A stretch of 64,000 bases of DNA, taken from contig NZ_FOMN01000002.1 of the NCBI RefSeq assembly GCF_900112665.1, positions 124,001 through 188,000 on the forward strand. The letters are read 5' to 3'. The notes beneath the pieces are model-generated. The model did not search any database, had not been told where the DNA came from, and saw only the letters and a list, made by a program, of their open reading frames with translations. Source of the DNA: Lactobacillus bombicola (lineage in GTDB: Bacteria > Bacillota > Bacilli > Lactobacillales > Lactobacillaceae). The position numbers and the translations under genes were made by a program. Below are positions 9,950 to 19,610 of this stretch, piece after piece. Each line of letters begins with the position of its first letter. Positions within the stretch are counted from its first letter, which is position 1.

Positions 9950-10507
9950 TTATTCATCTTCTTCATCTTCATCCTCATCATCATTTAATTCTGATAATTG
10001 TCCCTCGATACCGTCTGGTAAATCTTCATCCTCATCATCAGCTGCATCAGTGAAATTATCGTCATCCGCAACAAAATCAGTCTCATCAGCAGGGGCAGCA
10101 TCTAAATCTTCATCCTCAGGATCATCGTTATCATAATCAATGATGTCATCACTACCAGTAGCGCTAGCTAAGAAGGCATTAACCTTCTTATGATGCGTAC
10201 GAGTATCTTCTTCATCCTCATCTTCAGGATGATTAACCTCTTCATCAACTGATTCATACGGAAACCACGAACGTAGTGCCCAAATATTTTCTCCCATAGA
10301 GATAAACTCACCATTAGTGTTCATGTCTGTATAAAATTGAGGCAAACGTTCTCTTATCTCTTCGTCACTCTCACCCAAAAACTTTTGCACAGCATTAACA
10401 ATATCAGCAAAGGCCATTCTCTTATTGTTATCTTCCAAAATTGCGCGAGCAACTTCAATCATTGATAATTCGTTGCGATTTTTGTCTTTAAAGTCGTTTA
10501 ATCCCAC
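9950..10507 (-). CDS. rpoE: DNA-directed RNA polymerase delta subunit (GTG start)
   Basis: Delta is a Firmicutes RNA polymerase subunit that aids recycling and promoter selectivity. The folded N-terminal HARE-HTH domain (residues 1-90: GLNDFKDKNRNELSMIEVAR to WALRSWFPYESVDEE) is followed by a long disordered tail rich in Asp and Glu, ending in EDEDEEDE. I choose the GTG at 10507 over the ATG at 10540. GAGGAA lies 5 bases before the GTG, the protein then begins at the conserved GLNDF, and the upstream 11 codons (MEKIDKREECI) are not a family feature. The result is 185 residues. It precedes pyrG, the usual Firmicutes order, but pyrG has its own promoter. Confidence 0.93.
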   Translation of the reverse strand: MGLNDFKDKNRNELSMIEVARAILEDNNKRMAFADIVNAVQKFLGESDEEIRERLPQFYTDMNTNGEFISMGENIWALRSWFPYESVDEEVNHPEDEDEEDTRTHHKKVNAFLASATGSDDIIDYDNDDPEDEDLDAAPADETDFVADDDNFTDAADDEDEDLPDGIEGQLSELNDDEDEDEEDE

Positions 10508-10552
10508 AATGCATTCCTCTCTTTTGTCAATCTTTTCCATTTTACTAGGCGT

Positions 10553-10957
10553 TTAAGTAAAAATCAATGTGACGGTATAATTACCTATTAAGTATAGACC
10601 ACTAAAGAGGTTATATTCAATTCGAAGTTCTTGTGAACCATCAATTTTAGGGAAAAATTTAATTAAATTAGTCATACTTTTTAAATCCATTTGGTAACCT
10701 TGCGCTACATATCGACAATTTCGTTGTTCGTTTAAAACAAAATGTAACTGTGAATAATTAGCACTGTCCTGACTGCGCTTAATAATCACATCATTAGGCT
10801 TAATTAAAATCTTAACCGGTACTTGACCATCTTCTAAGTATGAAACTCTAGTAACCTCTCCAATTTTAATCAATTCACCCACACTAGTTTTAGTAAATGT
10901 TTCACTTTCTTTTTCTTGAACAATTGTACTGGTAAAGTTAACTTTTACTCTAGTCAT
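10553..10957 (-). CDS. DUF1934 family beta-barrel protein
   Basis: A 134-residue cytoplasmic protein of the DUF1934 (YwiB-like) family, thought to adopt a calycin-like beta barrel. The N-terminal VKVNFTSTIVQE strand and the later NYTVTLIFT end fit the family, and there is no signal peptide or membrane segment. Function is unknown; conserved position next to rpoE is common in Firmicutes. The stop lies 12 bases before the longest rpoE frame, so the two genes are likely cotranscribed. Confidence 0.8.
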   Translation of the reverse strand: MTRVKVNFTSTIVQEKESETFTKTSVGELIKIGEVTRVSYLEDGQVPVKILIKPNDVIIKRSQDSANYSQLHFVLNEQRNCRYVAQGYQMDLKSMTNLIKFFPKIDGSQELRIEYNLFSGLYLIGNYTVTLIFT

Positions 10958-11225
10958 TGTTTAATTTAAATTCTCCCTTGCCAAACTGTTTATAGCCTTT
11001 AAAAATAGTTTATAATTAGCTAGTCTAAATCACATTTTTAAAGCTTTTATTCTGCTTTATTATAAGTTAATTCCCTTTTTTTAGCTAGAAATTCTGCTAG
11101 ACTCACTTTACAGTTAACCAACGGAGCTGGGGCTAGAATTCAATTAACCTGCATTACTAGAAATTTGTTATAATTAAGATATATAAGTTTTTTGACTACT
11201 TAGTTAACCATCTCTGAGGTCCCAT

Positions 11226-12584
11226 ATGCCTAAATTTCAAAATATTAAATTAACTAAAGAAATTGTACTGCGTGATCCAGTTCACGAATACATTCATATT
11301 GAAGACCAAGTAATCCAAGACCTAGTTGCCACTAAAGAATTTCAGCGTATGCGTAGAATTAAACAGTTGGGGCCGATTGCTTATGTCTTTCCCGGTGCAA
11401 CACACACTCGCTTTGAGCATAACGCCGGAGTTTACGAATTAACTAGACGAATTTGTAATATCTTTGCCCAAAAATATCCCACTCAGCATTCAGGCGACGG
11501 GCTTTGGGATGAAAATAATCGTTTATTAGTTGAATGTGCGGGGCTACTTCATGATATTGGTCATGGGCCCTATTCACACACTTTTGAACACCTTTTTGGT
11601 ACTGATCATGAAAAAATTGGTCAAAAAATCATTACCGACCCGAACACTGAAGTTAATCAAGTATTACGCCAAGTTGCACCTAATTTTCCTGAACTAGTAG
11701 CCAGTGTAATTGCTAAAACTTATCCTAATCCCCAAGTAGTAAAATTGATCTCTAGTCAAGCGGATGCTGATCGAATGGATTATCTTAAACGCGACGCCTA
11801 CTTTACCGGTGTCACTTATGGTGAATTTGATCTGTCCCGTATTTTACAAGAGATCAGACCATTTAGCGATGGGATTTGTTTCAGCATGTCCGGCATGCAT
11901 GCAGTAGAAGATTACATAGTCTCGCGTTACCAGATGTACCAACAAGTTTACTTTCACCGCGTCGGTCGTGCAATGGAAGTAATGCTCCAGCACTTACTAG
12001 AACGGGCAAAAATCATTTACCACAAAGGAGTTTTACCAGTAACGCCTGAACTAGCTAATTTTTTAGCAGATAGTTGGACCCTGAACGACTATCTTAAACT
12101 AGATGATGGAGTGATGGAAACCAATTTTTTAATGTGGACCGATGCAAATGACCCAATTCTAGCTGATTTAGCAAATCTTTATTTATTTCGTAAACCGTTT
12201 GCCAGTATCCGGATTGACGTCGAAACCAAAAATCTCTTACCCAAGCTGAAAGACTTAATTAAACAAGCTGGCTTTGATCCCACCTATTACACGGACACTA
12301 ACTCCGCTTTTGATGAGCCGTATGATGCTTACAAGCCTAGCGGTAAAAATGCTAATAGCCAAATCGAAATCATGCAAGACGATGGGCAATTGATTGAGTT
12401 ATCCCAACTTAGTCCTCTTGTACGCGCTCTTAACGGAACTTTACAAGGTGATGAACGTTTCTTTTTTCCTAAAATTATGATGTCCAATAGTGATGAACCA
12501 CAAATTTTCGATCCCCTTTATCAGCAATTTCAACGCTATATTAAAAATGGAACCTTACGTTATTTAAGAAAACCCCGAAAATAA
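11226..12584 (+). CDS. HD-domain phosphohydrolase (YwfO-like, dGTPase-related)
   Basis: A 452-residue soluble metal-dependent phosphohydrolase. The HD signature is complete: RFEHNAGVYEL (first His), GLLHDIGHGPYSHTFEH (HD pair) and DADRMDYLKRD (last Asp region), spaced as in YwfO/SAMHD1-like nucleotide triphosphohydrolases. Related proteins hydrolyse dNTPs, but the substrate here cannot be read from sequence. GAGG lies 6 bases before ATG. It is one of few plus-strand genes, divergent from the DUF1934-rpoE unit across 268 bases holding a TATAAT near 11170, and it ends in a long terminator hairpin. Confidence 0.88.
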   Translation: MPKFQNIKLTKEIVLRDPVHEYIHIEDQVIQDLVATKEFQRMRRIKQLGPIAYVFPGATHTRFEHNAGVYELTRRICNIFAQKYPTQHSGDGLWDENNRLLVECAGLLHDIGHGPYSHTFEHLFGTDHEKIGQKIITDPNTEVNQVLRQVAPNFPELVASVIAKTYPNPQVVKLISSQADADRMDYLKRDAYFTGVTYGEFDLSRILQEIRPFSDGICFSMSGMHAVEDYIVSRYQMYQQVYFHRVGRAMEVMLQHLLERAKIIYHKGVLPVTPELANFLADSWTLNDYLKLDDGVMETNFLMWTDANDPILADLANLYLFRKPFASIRIDVETKNLLPKLKDLIKQAGFDPTYYTDTNSAFDEPYDAYKPSGKNANSQIEIMQDDGQLIELSQLSPLVRALNGTLQGDERFFFPKIMMSNSDEPQIFDPLYQQFQRYIKNGTLRYLRKPRK

Positions 12585-12585
12585 A

Positions 12586-12636
12586 AAATAAGCTGAATTT
12601 AATTTGGACTTTAAATTACTTAATTCAGCTTATTTT
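12586..12636. terminator. Terminator after the HD protein (bidirectional)
   Basis: AAAATAAGCTGAATTTAA pairs with TTAATTCAGCTTATTTT (12620-12636) with a single bulge; the A/T flanks make it usable from both strands. It separates the plus-strand HD gene from the minus-strand ABC remnants. Confidence 0.7.
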
Positions 12637-12676
12637 AAATTTTAAGTAAACAGTTAGGCTTTCAAAATTTTACAAC

Positions 12677-13023
12677 TTAGCTACCCGTACTCTGGTATTT
12701 ACGTAAAAATAAGCGCCAAGAAGGAGTTTGCGCTAGCATACCGACCGCACTAAATGAATATTGAAAAGGCAAATAGGACGCTACCTGTTTTAATACTTGC
12801 GGATAAAAGTAAGCCGAAAAAACATTACCCGACAAGATCAAAAGTAGGGCTTCCTTGAAAGTGGCAATACCCCAGATACTATAGGTATAAAAAGTAAAAG
12901 TACTCAAAATATAAGATGTAGGCTAAAACACCTGTAACTAGCACTAACAAAACTGCCAGTAAGTTGAATTGAAGATTCAGTACCCAAAGGTAAAGGGCAA
13001 TATCAACTCCTCCCACGATTACT
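12677..13023 (-). pseudogene. ABC-2 type permease remnant (C-terminal part, frameshifted)
   Basis: The minus-strand translation from about 13018 gives hydrophobic VIVGGVDIALYLWVLN and LLAVLLVLVTGVLAYILYF, then stops. The next frame continues with STFTFYTYSIWGIATFKEAL and FYPQVLKQVASYLPFQYSF to the stop at 12677. Together this is the last part of an ABC-2 family permease of about 260 residues, with the N-terminal half missing and a frameshift near 12905. It directly follows the truncated ATPase, so one deletion probably removed the ATPase C-terminus and the permease start. Confidence 0.75.
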
Positions 13024-13027
13024 TAAC

Positions 13028-13567
13028 TTAGTGATGGAATAACCTAAATTCATCCAAAATAATTAAATCTGGATCATGAATTAAAGCTGCAATAAATTCA
13101 ACTTTCATTCGTTGCCCCAGACTAAGGCTGCGCACTGGTTGAAAGAGAAAATCTTTCGCATCAAGCATCTGAGATAACTCCCTTACTCGCTGCTCAAAAC
13201 TTGTTTGTGGTACTTGATAAAGTTCTTGATTTAAACGAAAAGTATCCATCGCCGGTAAATCCCAGCGTAATTGGCTTCTTTGCCCAAAGACCACCCCGAT
13301 TTTCAGAGCATTTTTTTGACGATTATCTACTGGCACGCAACCAAAGGTTTCTACTTTACCGCTAGTTGGTTGCAAAATACCAAGAATCATTTTAATCAAA
13401 GTAGATTTACCCGACCCATTTAAGCCAACCAAGCCGACATGTTCACCTGCTTTAATTTGAAAGGAAACATCATGGACAGCTAGAATTTGCTGGTATTTTT
13501 TATGAAATAGTGTGGCTGATACTACTTTTTGGTATTCTTTATAAAGATTTTTGGTTTCAACAATCAT
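13028..13567 (-). pseudogene. Truncated ABC exporter ATPase (ends at Walker B)
   Basis: The 179 residues carry Walker A (GLNGSGKST), Q-loop (VVFGQRSQLRWDLP), signature LSLGQRM and Walker B DLIILDE, then break into EFRLFHH and a stop. The D-loop, H-loop His and the C-terminal extension, normally another 100-150 residues, are absent, so it cannot form a complete nucleotide-binding site. The GLNGSGKST and FGQRSQLRWDLP elements are typical of ATPases paired with ABC-2 (DUF990-like) permeases, matching the remnant next to it. The start is ATG at 13567. A translated stub remains possible, hence pseudogene rather than CDS. Confidence 0.8.
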
Positions 13568-13770
13568 TTATTATTCTCCATTATTAATATTTTTCTTCAT
13601 AAATTAAATAAACTCTGCTTTTAGATAGCAATTGAAAAAAATATTAGCAATCTGTCATATTTTTATTGATGTAAACCTTAATTATTTTCGCTTTAATTAA
13701 TATAAACATTTTAATTATATGCAAGCATGATTAAATTATAAATGTTATTTTTATTTTTATTTAATGAATC

Positions 13771-13811
13771 AAAAATAAAAAAGTATCAAACTACTTAGTA
13801 GCCTGATACTT
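13771..13811 (-). terminator. Intrinsic terminator of prs
   Basis: AAGTATCA/TGATACTT (13781-13788 with 13804-13811), with an inner CTACT/AGTAG pairing and a T-rich tail on the minus strand. The other 250 bases of this gap are AT-rich with no gene signal. Confidence 0.8.
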
Positions 13812-13857
13812 AAATTGGTTAATATTTAACTAAATTACTAAAATGTTGCTTTTTAGT

Positions 13858-14829
13858 CTAGTGTTGATCTTCTTGATAACGCGTATTAAATAGTGGACTC
13901 AATGGCTCATTCTTTTGAATACATTTAATCGCATCACCCATCAATGGACCAACCGAAACTAATAAAGTTTTATCCAATTTCTTTTCTTCAGGTTGGTTAA
14001 TTGAGTCAGTCAAAACCAAATTCTTAATTGGGGAATCATTTAACCTTTTAATAGCTGGACCTGATAAAACAGCATGAGTTGCACTTGCATAAACCTCTGT
14101 AGCACCAGCATCAATTAAAGCTTGGGCTGCCAATGTAATGGTTCCCGCAGTATCAATCATATCATCAATAATAATTGCCCGTTTACCTTTAACGTCACCG
14201 ATAATATTCATTACTTCAGCAACATTAGCTCGTGGCCGCCGTTTATCTACAATCGCAATGGACGTGCCTAAAAACTCAGCTAATTTTCGTGCTCGCGTAA
14301 CACCACCATGATCTGGAGAAACAACCACAGCATCTTTTTCCAAATGATTGCATAAAAAGTAATCAGCTAATAATGGTGCGCCCATTAAATTATCAACTGG
14401 AATATCGAAAAAGCCTTGAATTTGTGGTGCATGCAAATCTAATGATAAGACCCTAGTTGCACCAGCTTCTTGCAACATATCAGCAACAAGCTTGGCTGTA
14501 ATTGGCTCACGTGGGCGAGTTTTACGATCTTGACGTGCATAACCATAATATGGGATTACAATATTAATTGTTTGCGCACTAGCCCGACGCACAGCATCAA
14601 TCATAATTAATAATTCCATTAAGTTATCATTTACTGGAACGCTCAATGACTGAATCAAATAAACGTCTTTCCCACGAACTGATTCATCAATATTAATTTG
14701 AATTTCACCATCACTAAAGCGCTGAACACTTGACTTACTTAACGGTATTCCAACTCGCTCGGCAATCTTTTGGGCAAGCGGTACATTTGAATTCAGGGCA
14801 AACAACATCATGTTGTCTTTATAAGACAT
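13858..14829 (-). CDS. prs: Ribose-phosphate pyrophosphokinase
   Basis: Makes PRPP from ribose-5-phosphate and ATP, feeding purine, pyrimidine, His, Trp and NAD synthesis. The 323 residues match class I PRPP synthetase: ATP loop region [28 protein letters not shown], the catalytic flexible loop around KRRPR and the PRPP-binding motif [12 protein letters not shown]. It is monocistronic, with a terminator downstream. PRPP made here is also the effector read by PurR encoded at 22512-23342. Confidence 0.97.
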   Translation of the reverse strand: MSYKDNMMLFALNSNVPLAQKIAERVGIPLSKSSVQRFSDGEIQINIDESVRGKDVYLIQSLSVPVNDNLMELLIMIDAVRRASAQTINIVIPYYGYARQDRKTRPREPITAKLVADMLQEAGATRVLSLDLHAPQIQGFFDIPVDNLMGAPLLADYFLCNHLEKDAVVVSPDHGGVTRARKLAEFLGTSIAIVDKRRPRANVAEVMNIIGDVKGKRAIIIDDMIDTAGTITLAAQALIDAGATEVYASATHAVLSGPAIKRLNDSPIKNLVLTDSINQPEEKKLDKTLLVSVGPLMGDAIKCIQKNEPLSPLFNTRYQEDQH

Positions 14830-14985
14830 AATTTCCTCCGTCTAATCTTTGGTTAACAACTTATTATTTTAGCAAAAGTTGTCTGAAAAAGTTATTCCTA
14901 TCTTATTATTCAACTTTACAAAGCGACATTCAAGCCTTTAAGACCAGATATTGTGTATTTTTTTATTTAAACTATTTACTATCAA

Positions 14986-15027
14986 AATAAAAACCTTAAC
15001 TTTCAATAGAAATTTAAGGTTTTTATT
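14986..15027 (-). terminator. Intrinsic terminator of the mupG-like/PTS unit
   Basis: AATAAAAACCTTAA pairs perfectly with TTAAGGTTTTTATT (15014-15027). A second small repeat, GTTACA-atcac-TGTAAC at 15038-15054, sits between it and the gene stop. Confidence 0.75.
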
Positions 15028-15061
15028 TGTTTTAGCCGTTACAATCACTGTAACAATTTAT

Positions 15062-16168
15062 TTAGTTGTTTTTGGCATTTTTAAGAATAAAAGTGCTCCA
15101 CGGTTCAATTGCATCCAATAAGTCAAGATCGTCTTCTCTTAAATGACCAACTAAGTTACGCCGACCATCATTTTCAAATGGAGTCAAAACCAGTTGCAAC
15201 TCACCTTTATAACGTGGATATTTGTCATTCACAATTACCACATCACCATAATCAAAAACTTCTTTAATTTCAGTTTGTGCTGGAATCGCTTCGTTTGCAT
15301 AAACTACTCGTGGTTTAGTATCCCGTAACAAATATGCTGAAGCATCACCACGATACAGATGAACATCTTTTAAGCAAATTGTTTGTTCAATTGGCAAAAC
15401 ATTACCTGTAAATTCTATGCTCAAAGTAGGAAAAGGACTCTTAAAAGCAGCAGCCGCTTGAGACAACTCCTCTTCAGTAGCAAAAGCATTGCCAATAATG
15501 ATATCATCAATCATTTTACTTAATCTTAAGTGAGTTACTTGACTAAAAATATTTCTGTCGCGATCATTTTCCATCGTTGGCAAACCTTCGTGGACTGGCC
15601 AAGGACCAAATTGAGCATGCTTAGATGAAATAAAAGCAGCAGTATGCAACCCATAGTCACGGTATTTTTGTGAATATTCGTAAAAAATCTCTTCACTTAG
15701 ACCAGTATATTCTTGCGGATAGAAGTTATGACAACCAATTAAATTATCTTCTTCCGGGTCATAAGACATAATACTGTCTAAATAATTAGTACCCCGACTC
15801 ATATTTAATTCGATTTTTAAGCCATAAGGATTATGCGTCATCGCCGCTTCTTCAATACCACTAAATCCCTCATCTAGCCGTAATCCCCAAACACCTAAAT
15901 CTTGGAAAAAGCTAAGATCATTATAGTCAATTCTTAATTCTTTAAATAGTGCGGGATTTATATCAACAACTGTTTTGAAGCCTAATTGATTAGCATAATC
16001 AACGTCTTCTTTAAGACGGGCCAACAAATCCTCTCCACTATCACTTTTTAATTGTAAAAGTGACGTAAAAATACGCTGGTAGCCATATTTTTTGGCTAAA
16101 TCCATATATTCCTTATCTTGTATAAAAGTACTTTGTTCAGGATAAAGTGAAATTCCTAATTGTTTCAT
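15062..16168 (-). CDS. DUF871 / MupG-family 6-phospho-glycosidase (TIM barrel)
   Basis: A 368-residue cytoplasmic protein of the DUF871 family, whose characterised member MupG is a 6-phospho-N-acetylmuramidase that splits MurNAc-6-phosphate-GlcNAc after PTS import. The N-terminus MKQLGISLYPEQST and the barrel segments (DINPALFKEL, GLRLDEGF, LIGCHNFYPQEYTG) fit, followed by a C-terminal cyclophilin-like beta domain. It lies 15 bases after a PTS IIC gene, so it likely acts on that transporter's phosphorylated disaccharide. Other DUF871 members have unproven substrates, so the exact glycoside is inference. Confidence 0.82.
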   Translation of the reverse strand: MKQLGISLYPEQSTFIQDKEYMDLAKKYGYQRIFTSLLQLKSDSGEDLLARLKEDVDYANQLGFKTVVDINPALFKELRIDYNDLSFFQDLGVWGLRLDEGFSGIEEAAMTHNPYGLKIELNMSRGTNYLDSIMSYDPEEDNLIGCHNFYPQEYTGLSEEIFYEYSQKYRDYGLHTAAFISSKHAQFGPWPVHEGLPTMENDRDRNIFSQVTHLRLSKMIDDIIIGNAFATEEELSQAAAAFKSPFPTLSIEFTGNVLPIEQTICLKDVHLYRGDASAYLLRDTKPRVVYANEAIPAQTEIKEVFDYGDVVIVNDKYPRYKGELQLVLTPFENDGRRNLVGHLREDDLDLLDAIEPWSTFILKNAKNN

Positions 16169-16183
16169 TAAATATAACTCCTA

Positions 16184-17542
16184 TTAAGCCTCAGCTTGTG
16201 TATTAACGTTGTTAGCAGCTTTAACAAATGGCACATAGATTAAGAAACCAATTACCATATTAACTAGTTGCAAAACGACTGCGCGCCAATCCAATGTACC
16301 TAAAAATGTATTCAAAAATGGTGGCATAGCCCACGGCATATTAGCTTTAACAGGTAATACCCACCCCATACTTAAAGCTGCATAAGATGTTGATACCATA
16401 ACTATAGGTGCAATTACAAACGGAATAAAGTAAATCGGGTCTAGCACAATTGGCATTCCAAACATGACCGGTTCATTAATATTAAAGATTCCAGGAACAA
16501 GTGATACCTTTGCTACTGCTCGTTGATCTTCACGCGTTGAAAAGGCTAAAATTGCTAAAATCAGTAATAAGGTGGAGCCAGCGCCACCAATCCAAACATA
16601 AAAGTCAAAATCTGATCTAGTCCACATATAAGGTAAAGCTTGTCCTTTATTTGCAGCATTAATATTCGCAAATTGAGCAGTCATCCAAATACTTTCTGTG
16701 ATTGGCATAAGTACGTTAGTACCGTGAATACCAAAGAACCACAAAACTTGTACAAGAATAGTTACAAGTAAAACACTTCCATATCCTTGACCTATATTTA
16801 ATAGTGGATCTTGAATAGTTTGAGAAATAAAGTCAATTACTGTTGTATGGCTAAGACTAAAGAGATAATCAATTACGCCAACTACATACAATCCTGCTGT
16901 CGCTGGAATAATGCCAGTAAAGGCTTTTGCCACTGCTGGTGGCACACTATCAGGCATCTTAATAGTAATATTTTTTTTCATAAGCCAAATATAAATAGTT
17001 ACCGAAATGGCCCCCATAATCATTACCGTAAAGAAACCAGCTGAACCAAAATACTTATTAAAATTAAAATAACCCCAAGCAGTTATGTTTTTACCGTCAA
17101 CAGCGGCACCGGCACCTGTCAAAGTCTTAGCATCTCCATGGGTTAGGGTATTACTCAAAATTAAAGAAAAGTTTTGCGGTAAGCCCATGACAAATGTCCC
17201 TAAACTGACAAGACCACCAGCTATTGGTTCAACTTTGTACTGAACACACATTTGGTAGCCAAATGTAAATGCAAACAGTAAACCTAAAATAGCCATGGTA
17301 CCAGTCCACACAAGAGAATCAATACTAATCAACCATTGCATTGAATTGACAAAACCAGTCCAACCAAAGCTAGTAGGCAAATCTCTAACAAGGGCATTGA
17401 TTACAGTTGCTAAAGATCCAGCTAAGGTTAACGGCATTACTGCAATGAAGGCATCACGCAAGGCAATTAGCCAGCGTATTGAACCAATCTTAGCAGCGAC
17501 TGGAACAACATGCTTATTTAACCAATTAATTAAAGCATTCAT
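16184..17542 (-). CDS. celB: PTS lactose/cellobiose-family membrane subunit IIC
   Basis: The 452 residues form a polytopic membrane protein of the CelB/LicC family: N-terminal NWLNKHVVPVAAKIGSIRWL, a central WFFGIHGTNVLMPI segment and the family signature GIFNINEPVMFGMPIVLDP. These permeases import beta-disaccharides or amino sugars with separate IIA/IIB proteins, which are not encoded here. Coupling to a MupG-like hydrolase suggests a cell-wall-derived MurNAc-GlcNAc or a similar beta-glycoside. AGGAGG lies 7 bases before the ATG. A TATAAT at about 17578 and an imperfect cre-like TGTATCCGCTTTACA at 17591-17605 lie upstream. Confidence 0.9.
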   Translation of the reverse strand: MNALINWLNKHVVPVAAKIGSIRWLIALRDAFIAVMPLTLAGSLATVINALVRDLPTSFGWTGFVNSMQWLISIDSLVWTGTMAILGLLFAFTFGYQMCVQYKVEPIAGGLVSLGTFVMGLPQNFSLILSNTLTHGDAKTLTGAGAAVDGKNITAWGYFNFNKYFGSAGFFTVMIMGAISVTIYIWLMKKNITIKMPDSVPPAVAKAFTGIIPATAGLYVVGVIDYLFSLSHTTVIDFISQTIQDPLLNIGQGYGSVLLVTILVQVLWFFGIHGTNVLMPITESIWMTAQFANINAANKGQALPYMWTRSDFDFYVWIGGAGSTLLLILAILAFSTREDQRAVAKVSLVPGIFNINEPVMFGMPIVLDPIYFIPFVIAPIVMVSTSYAALSMGWVLPVKANMPWAMPPFLNTFLGTLDWRAVVLQLVNMVIGFLIYVPFVKAANNVNTQAEA

Positions 17543-17765
17543 AATTTTCCTCCTACTATTTTTACTCCCTGTATATTATAGCATAGTATTTGTATCCGCT
17601 TTACATTATATAAAAAAACAGATATTAATATTTATTATATAGCAGGCAATGTTTCCTTAACTACATTTAATTAATCATTTAAGGCTTTATTAGCTTACAC
17701 AATCTAAAGTAATAAATCTAGCTATTTATTAATTCCAGTATATTAGTTTTAACTTTAACCATTAA

Positions 17766-17807
17766 AAAAAGCAGGTAAAAGTCATATTTGCCTTTTACCT
17801 GCTTTTT
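17766..17807. terminator. Terminator of the SLAP protein gene
   Basis: AAAAAGCAGGTAAAA pairs perfectly with TTTTACCTGCTTTTT across a 12-base loop. A/T runs on both sides allow use from either strand; it ends the gene at 17832-19469. Confidence 0.85.
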
Positions 17808-17831
17808 GAGCTATATCTTTGATTATCTTAA

Positions 17832-19469
17832 TTACTTAACAATAGTTGCATAATCTTCAATATTTAATGTTTGTTCAAACCCATTAGCACTAGTAATCGT
17901 TAAAACAGTATTGTTATTACTAAATTTAACAGTATTCTTGTCAACACCGTTAGCAGTAGCTACTAATTGTACTATTTGATTTGCTTCATCCATGGTTAAG
18001 TTTTTCAAATCATTAACTACAACCTTCTTACCATTAAGCGCAGCCTTAGCCTTGCTAATTTTATTTACTTCATCTTTAACACTAGCAACAGTTGCATTAG
18101 CACTGTTCACTTGGCTACCGGAAGTAATGGCTGCATCGTAAGCATCACGTAAAGCTTTACTTGATAATTTGTAGCTATCACTTGTTTTAATAGTCGTGGC
18201 TTCAGTTAACGCAGCTTGTAAAGTCTTCTTATCTGCATCAGTCGCCATAACAGTTTCTTCTTTTGCGGCTTCCGCTGTATTAACAGGGATTAATTTATCA
18301 CCTGCAATGGTACTAATATCACTTGCTTTAAGGTAGCCATTCTTATCACTTTGTAACTTATAGAATAATTCAGCCTTATTTTCACTTTCAATCCAAATAT
18401 AACGTAATTCATTTACACGGGCTGTATGACCTTTAGCAAAAGTCTTAGTTGATTGCATAACCCCTTTGCTATTATAAACGTTAGCATCCTGACCTAATGT
18501 GGCAATTGTCCCGTTTTGTTTATCATCAGGTTTAGCATTAGAAGGCGTTAATTGCTTACCAGTAATGATGCCAACATTATTTTTCTTAATCCAATTATCA
18601 TCACCAGGATAATTTTTATCATTTACATGATAAAAGAGATTTTTACCAATGTACTGCAACTTATCAACTTGAATCTTTTGACCGCTCTTAACTACTTTGC
18701 TTTTTGAGCTACCTTTACCATCATAAAGATATGAATTATGATTTAAGGTAATTACCGTTGGGTCATTTTGATTGTCTGACGGTGTTTTGTCATCATCTTT
18801 TTCTGGCTTCTTATTAATTGGTTTTAATGCAGTACCAGTAGTTGACCCTACATTATTAGCCTTAATGAATTGATTCTTTTCACCACTAATCCGATAATAA
18901 AGTTTACCACCAATATAAACTAATTGATCAACTGCAATTACTTGACCCTTCTTGATTTTTTTCTTATTAGTTTTGCCTTTTTCATCATAAATATAGGCAT
19001 TACTCTTTAATTTAGCTGTGGTAGATGACTGGTCTGTTTTTTCACTTTTTTTAGGATTAACTTTCTTGCCGTCAACATAACCTACATTAGCAGCTTTGAC
19101 ATAAGCATTACCACCAAGGTCATAAAAATCAACATCATTAATTGTCTTTTTAGTATTGTAGTTTAAAGTAACACCCTTAGCTATTACAGTATACTTAGCA
19201 CTGCCCATGTAGCTCTTAAGACGTTTGCCATTTTTATCATAAACATAAGCATTCCGACTTAATTTAATTGTGCCTCGCTTTGAAGTACTATTCTTTTTTG
19301 AACTGGTTTTCTTTGCAGTATCTTTTTTAGAAACAGACTTATTAGTTTTGGTATCAGTTTTATTAGTCTTAGCAGCTTGTACTAATGATGCTTGACTTGC
19401 ACTCAAAATTGGACTAACGCCAAGAAGCGCAGCAGTTGATACCATCAATAACTTATGACTTAATTTCAT
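17832..19469 (-). CDS. Secreted SLAP-domain surface protein with C-terminal helical domain
   Basis: The 545 residues begin with a signal peptide (MKLSHKLLMVSTAALLGVSP, cleavage near VQAA), then a Lys/Ser/Thr-rich linker (35-67). At least four bacterial surface-layer (SLAP) repeats follow, each starting near an (A/S)YxYD(K/G)xG motif and ending in KANNVG or a close variant (about 70-135, 150-212, 238-305, 320-395). SLAP repeats bind the wall polymer. After residue 405 comes a helical FIVAR-like region (DKKTLQAALTEATTIKTSDS) and a small beta-rich end. It is probably an S-layer-associated wall protein with an unknown ligand. It is monocistronic, and TATAAT about 40 bases upstream is its likely promoter. 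Confidence 0.88.
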   Translation of the reverse strand: MKLSHKLLMVSTAALLGVSPILSASQASLVQAAKTNKTDTKTNKSVSKKDTAKKTSSKKNSTSKRGTIKLSRNAYVYDKNGKRLKSYMGSAKYTVIAKGVTLNYNTKKTINDVDFYDLGGNAYVKAANVGYVDGKKVNPKKSEKTDQSSTTAKLKSNAYIYDEKGKTNKKKIKKGQVIAVDQLVYIGGKLYYRISGEKNQFIKANNVGSTTGTALKPINKKPEKDDDKTPSDNQNDPTVITLNHNSYLYDGKGSSKSKVVKSGQKIQVDKLQYIGKNLFYHVNDKNYPGDDNWIKKNNVGIITGKQLTPSNAKPDDKQNGTIATLGQDANVYNSKGVMQSTKTFAKGHTARVNELRYIWIESENKAELFYKLQSDKNGYLKASDISTIAGDKLIPVNTAEAAKEETVMATDADKKTLQAALTEATTIKTSDSYKLSSKALRDAYDAAITSGSQVNSANATVASVKDEVNKISKAKAALNGKKVVVNDLKNLTMDEANQIVQLVATANGVDKNTVKFSNNNTVLTITSANGFEQTLNIEDYATIVK

Positions 19470-19610
19470 TTATCTATTTACCTCACTAAAATTTAATTTA
19501 CTAATTCTTATTATATACTAAAATGTAATTCTAATAAATCGACTTTAAAATAGCTTACTTTTTCTTAATACTCTACTTACTCTAGGAAACTCAAATTAAT
19601 TATTTCCAAT

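Noticed and set aside
15038-15054. Inverted repeat GTTACA-atcac-TGTAAC beside the mupG-like gene end
   Set aside because: Short stem directly between a stop codon and a stronger terminator; no T-run and no sign of a regulatory role.
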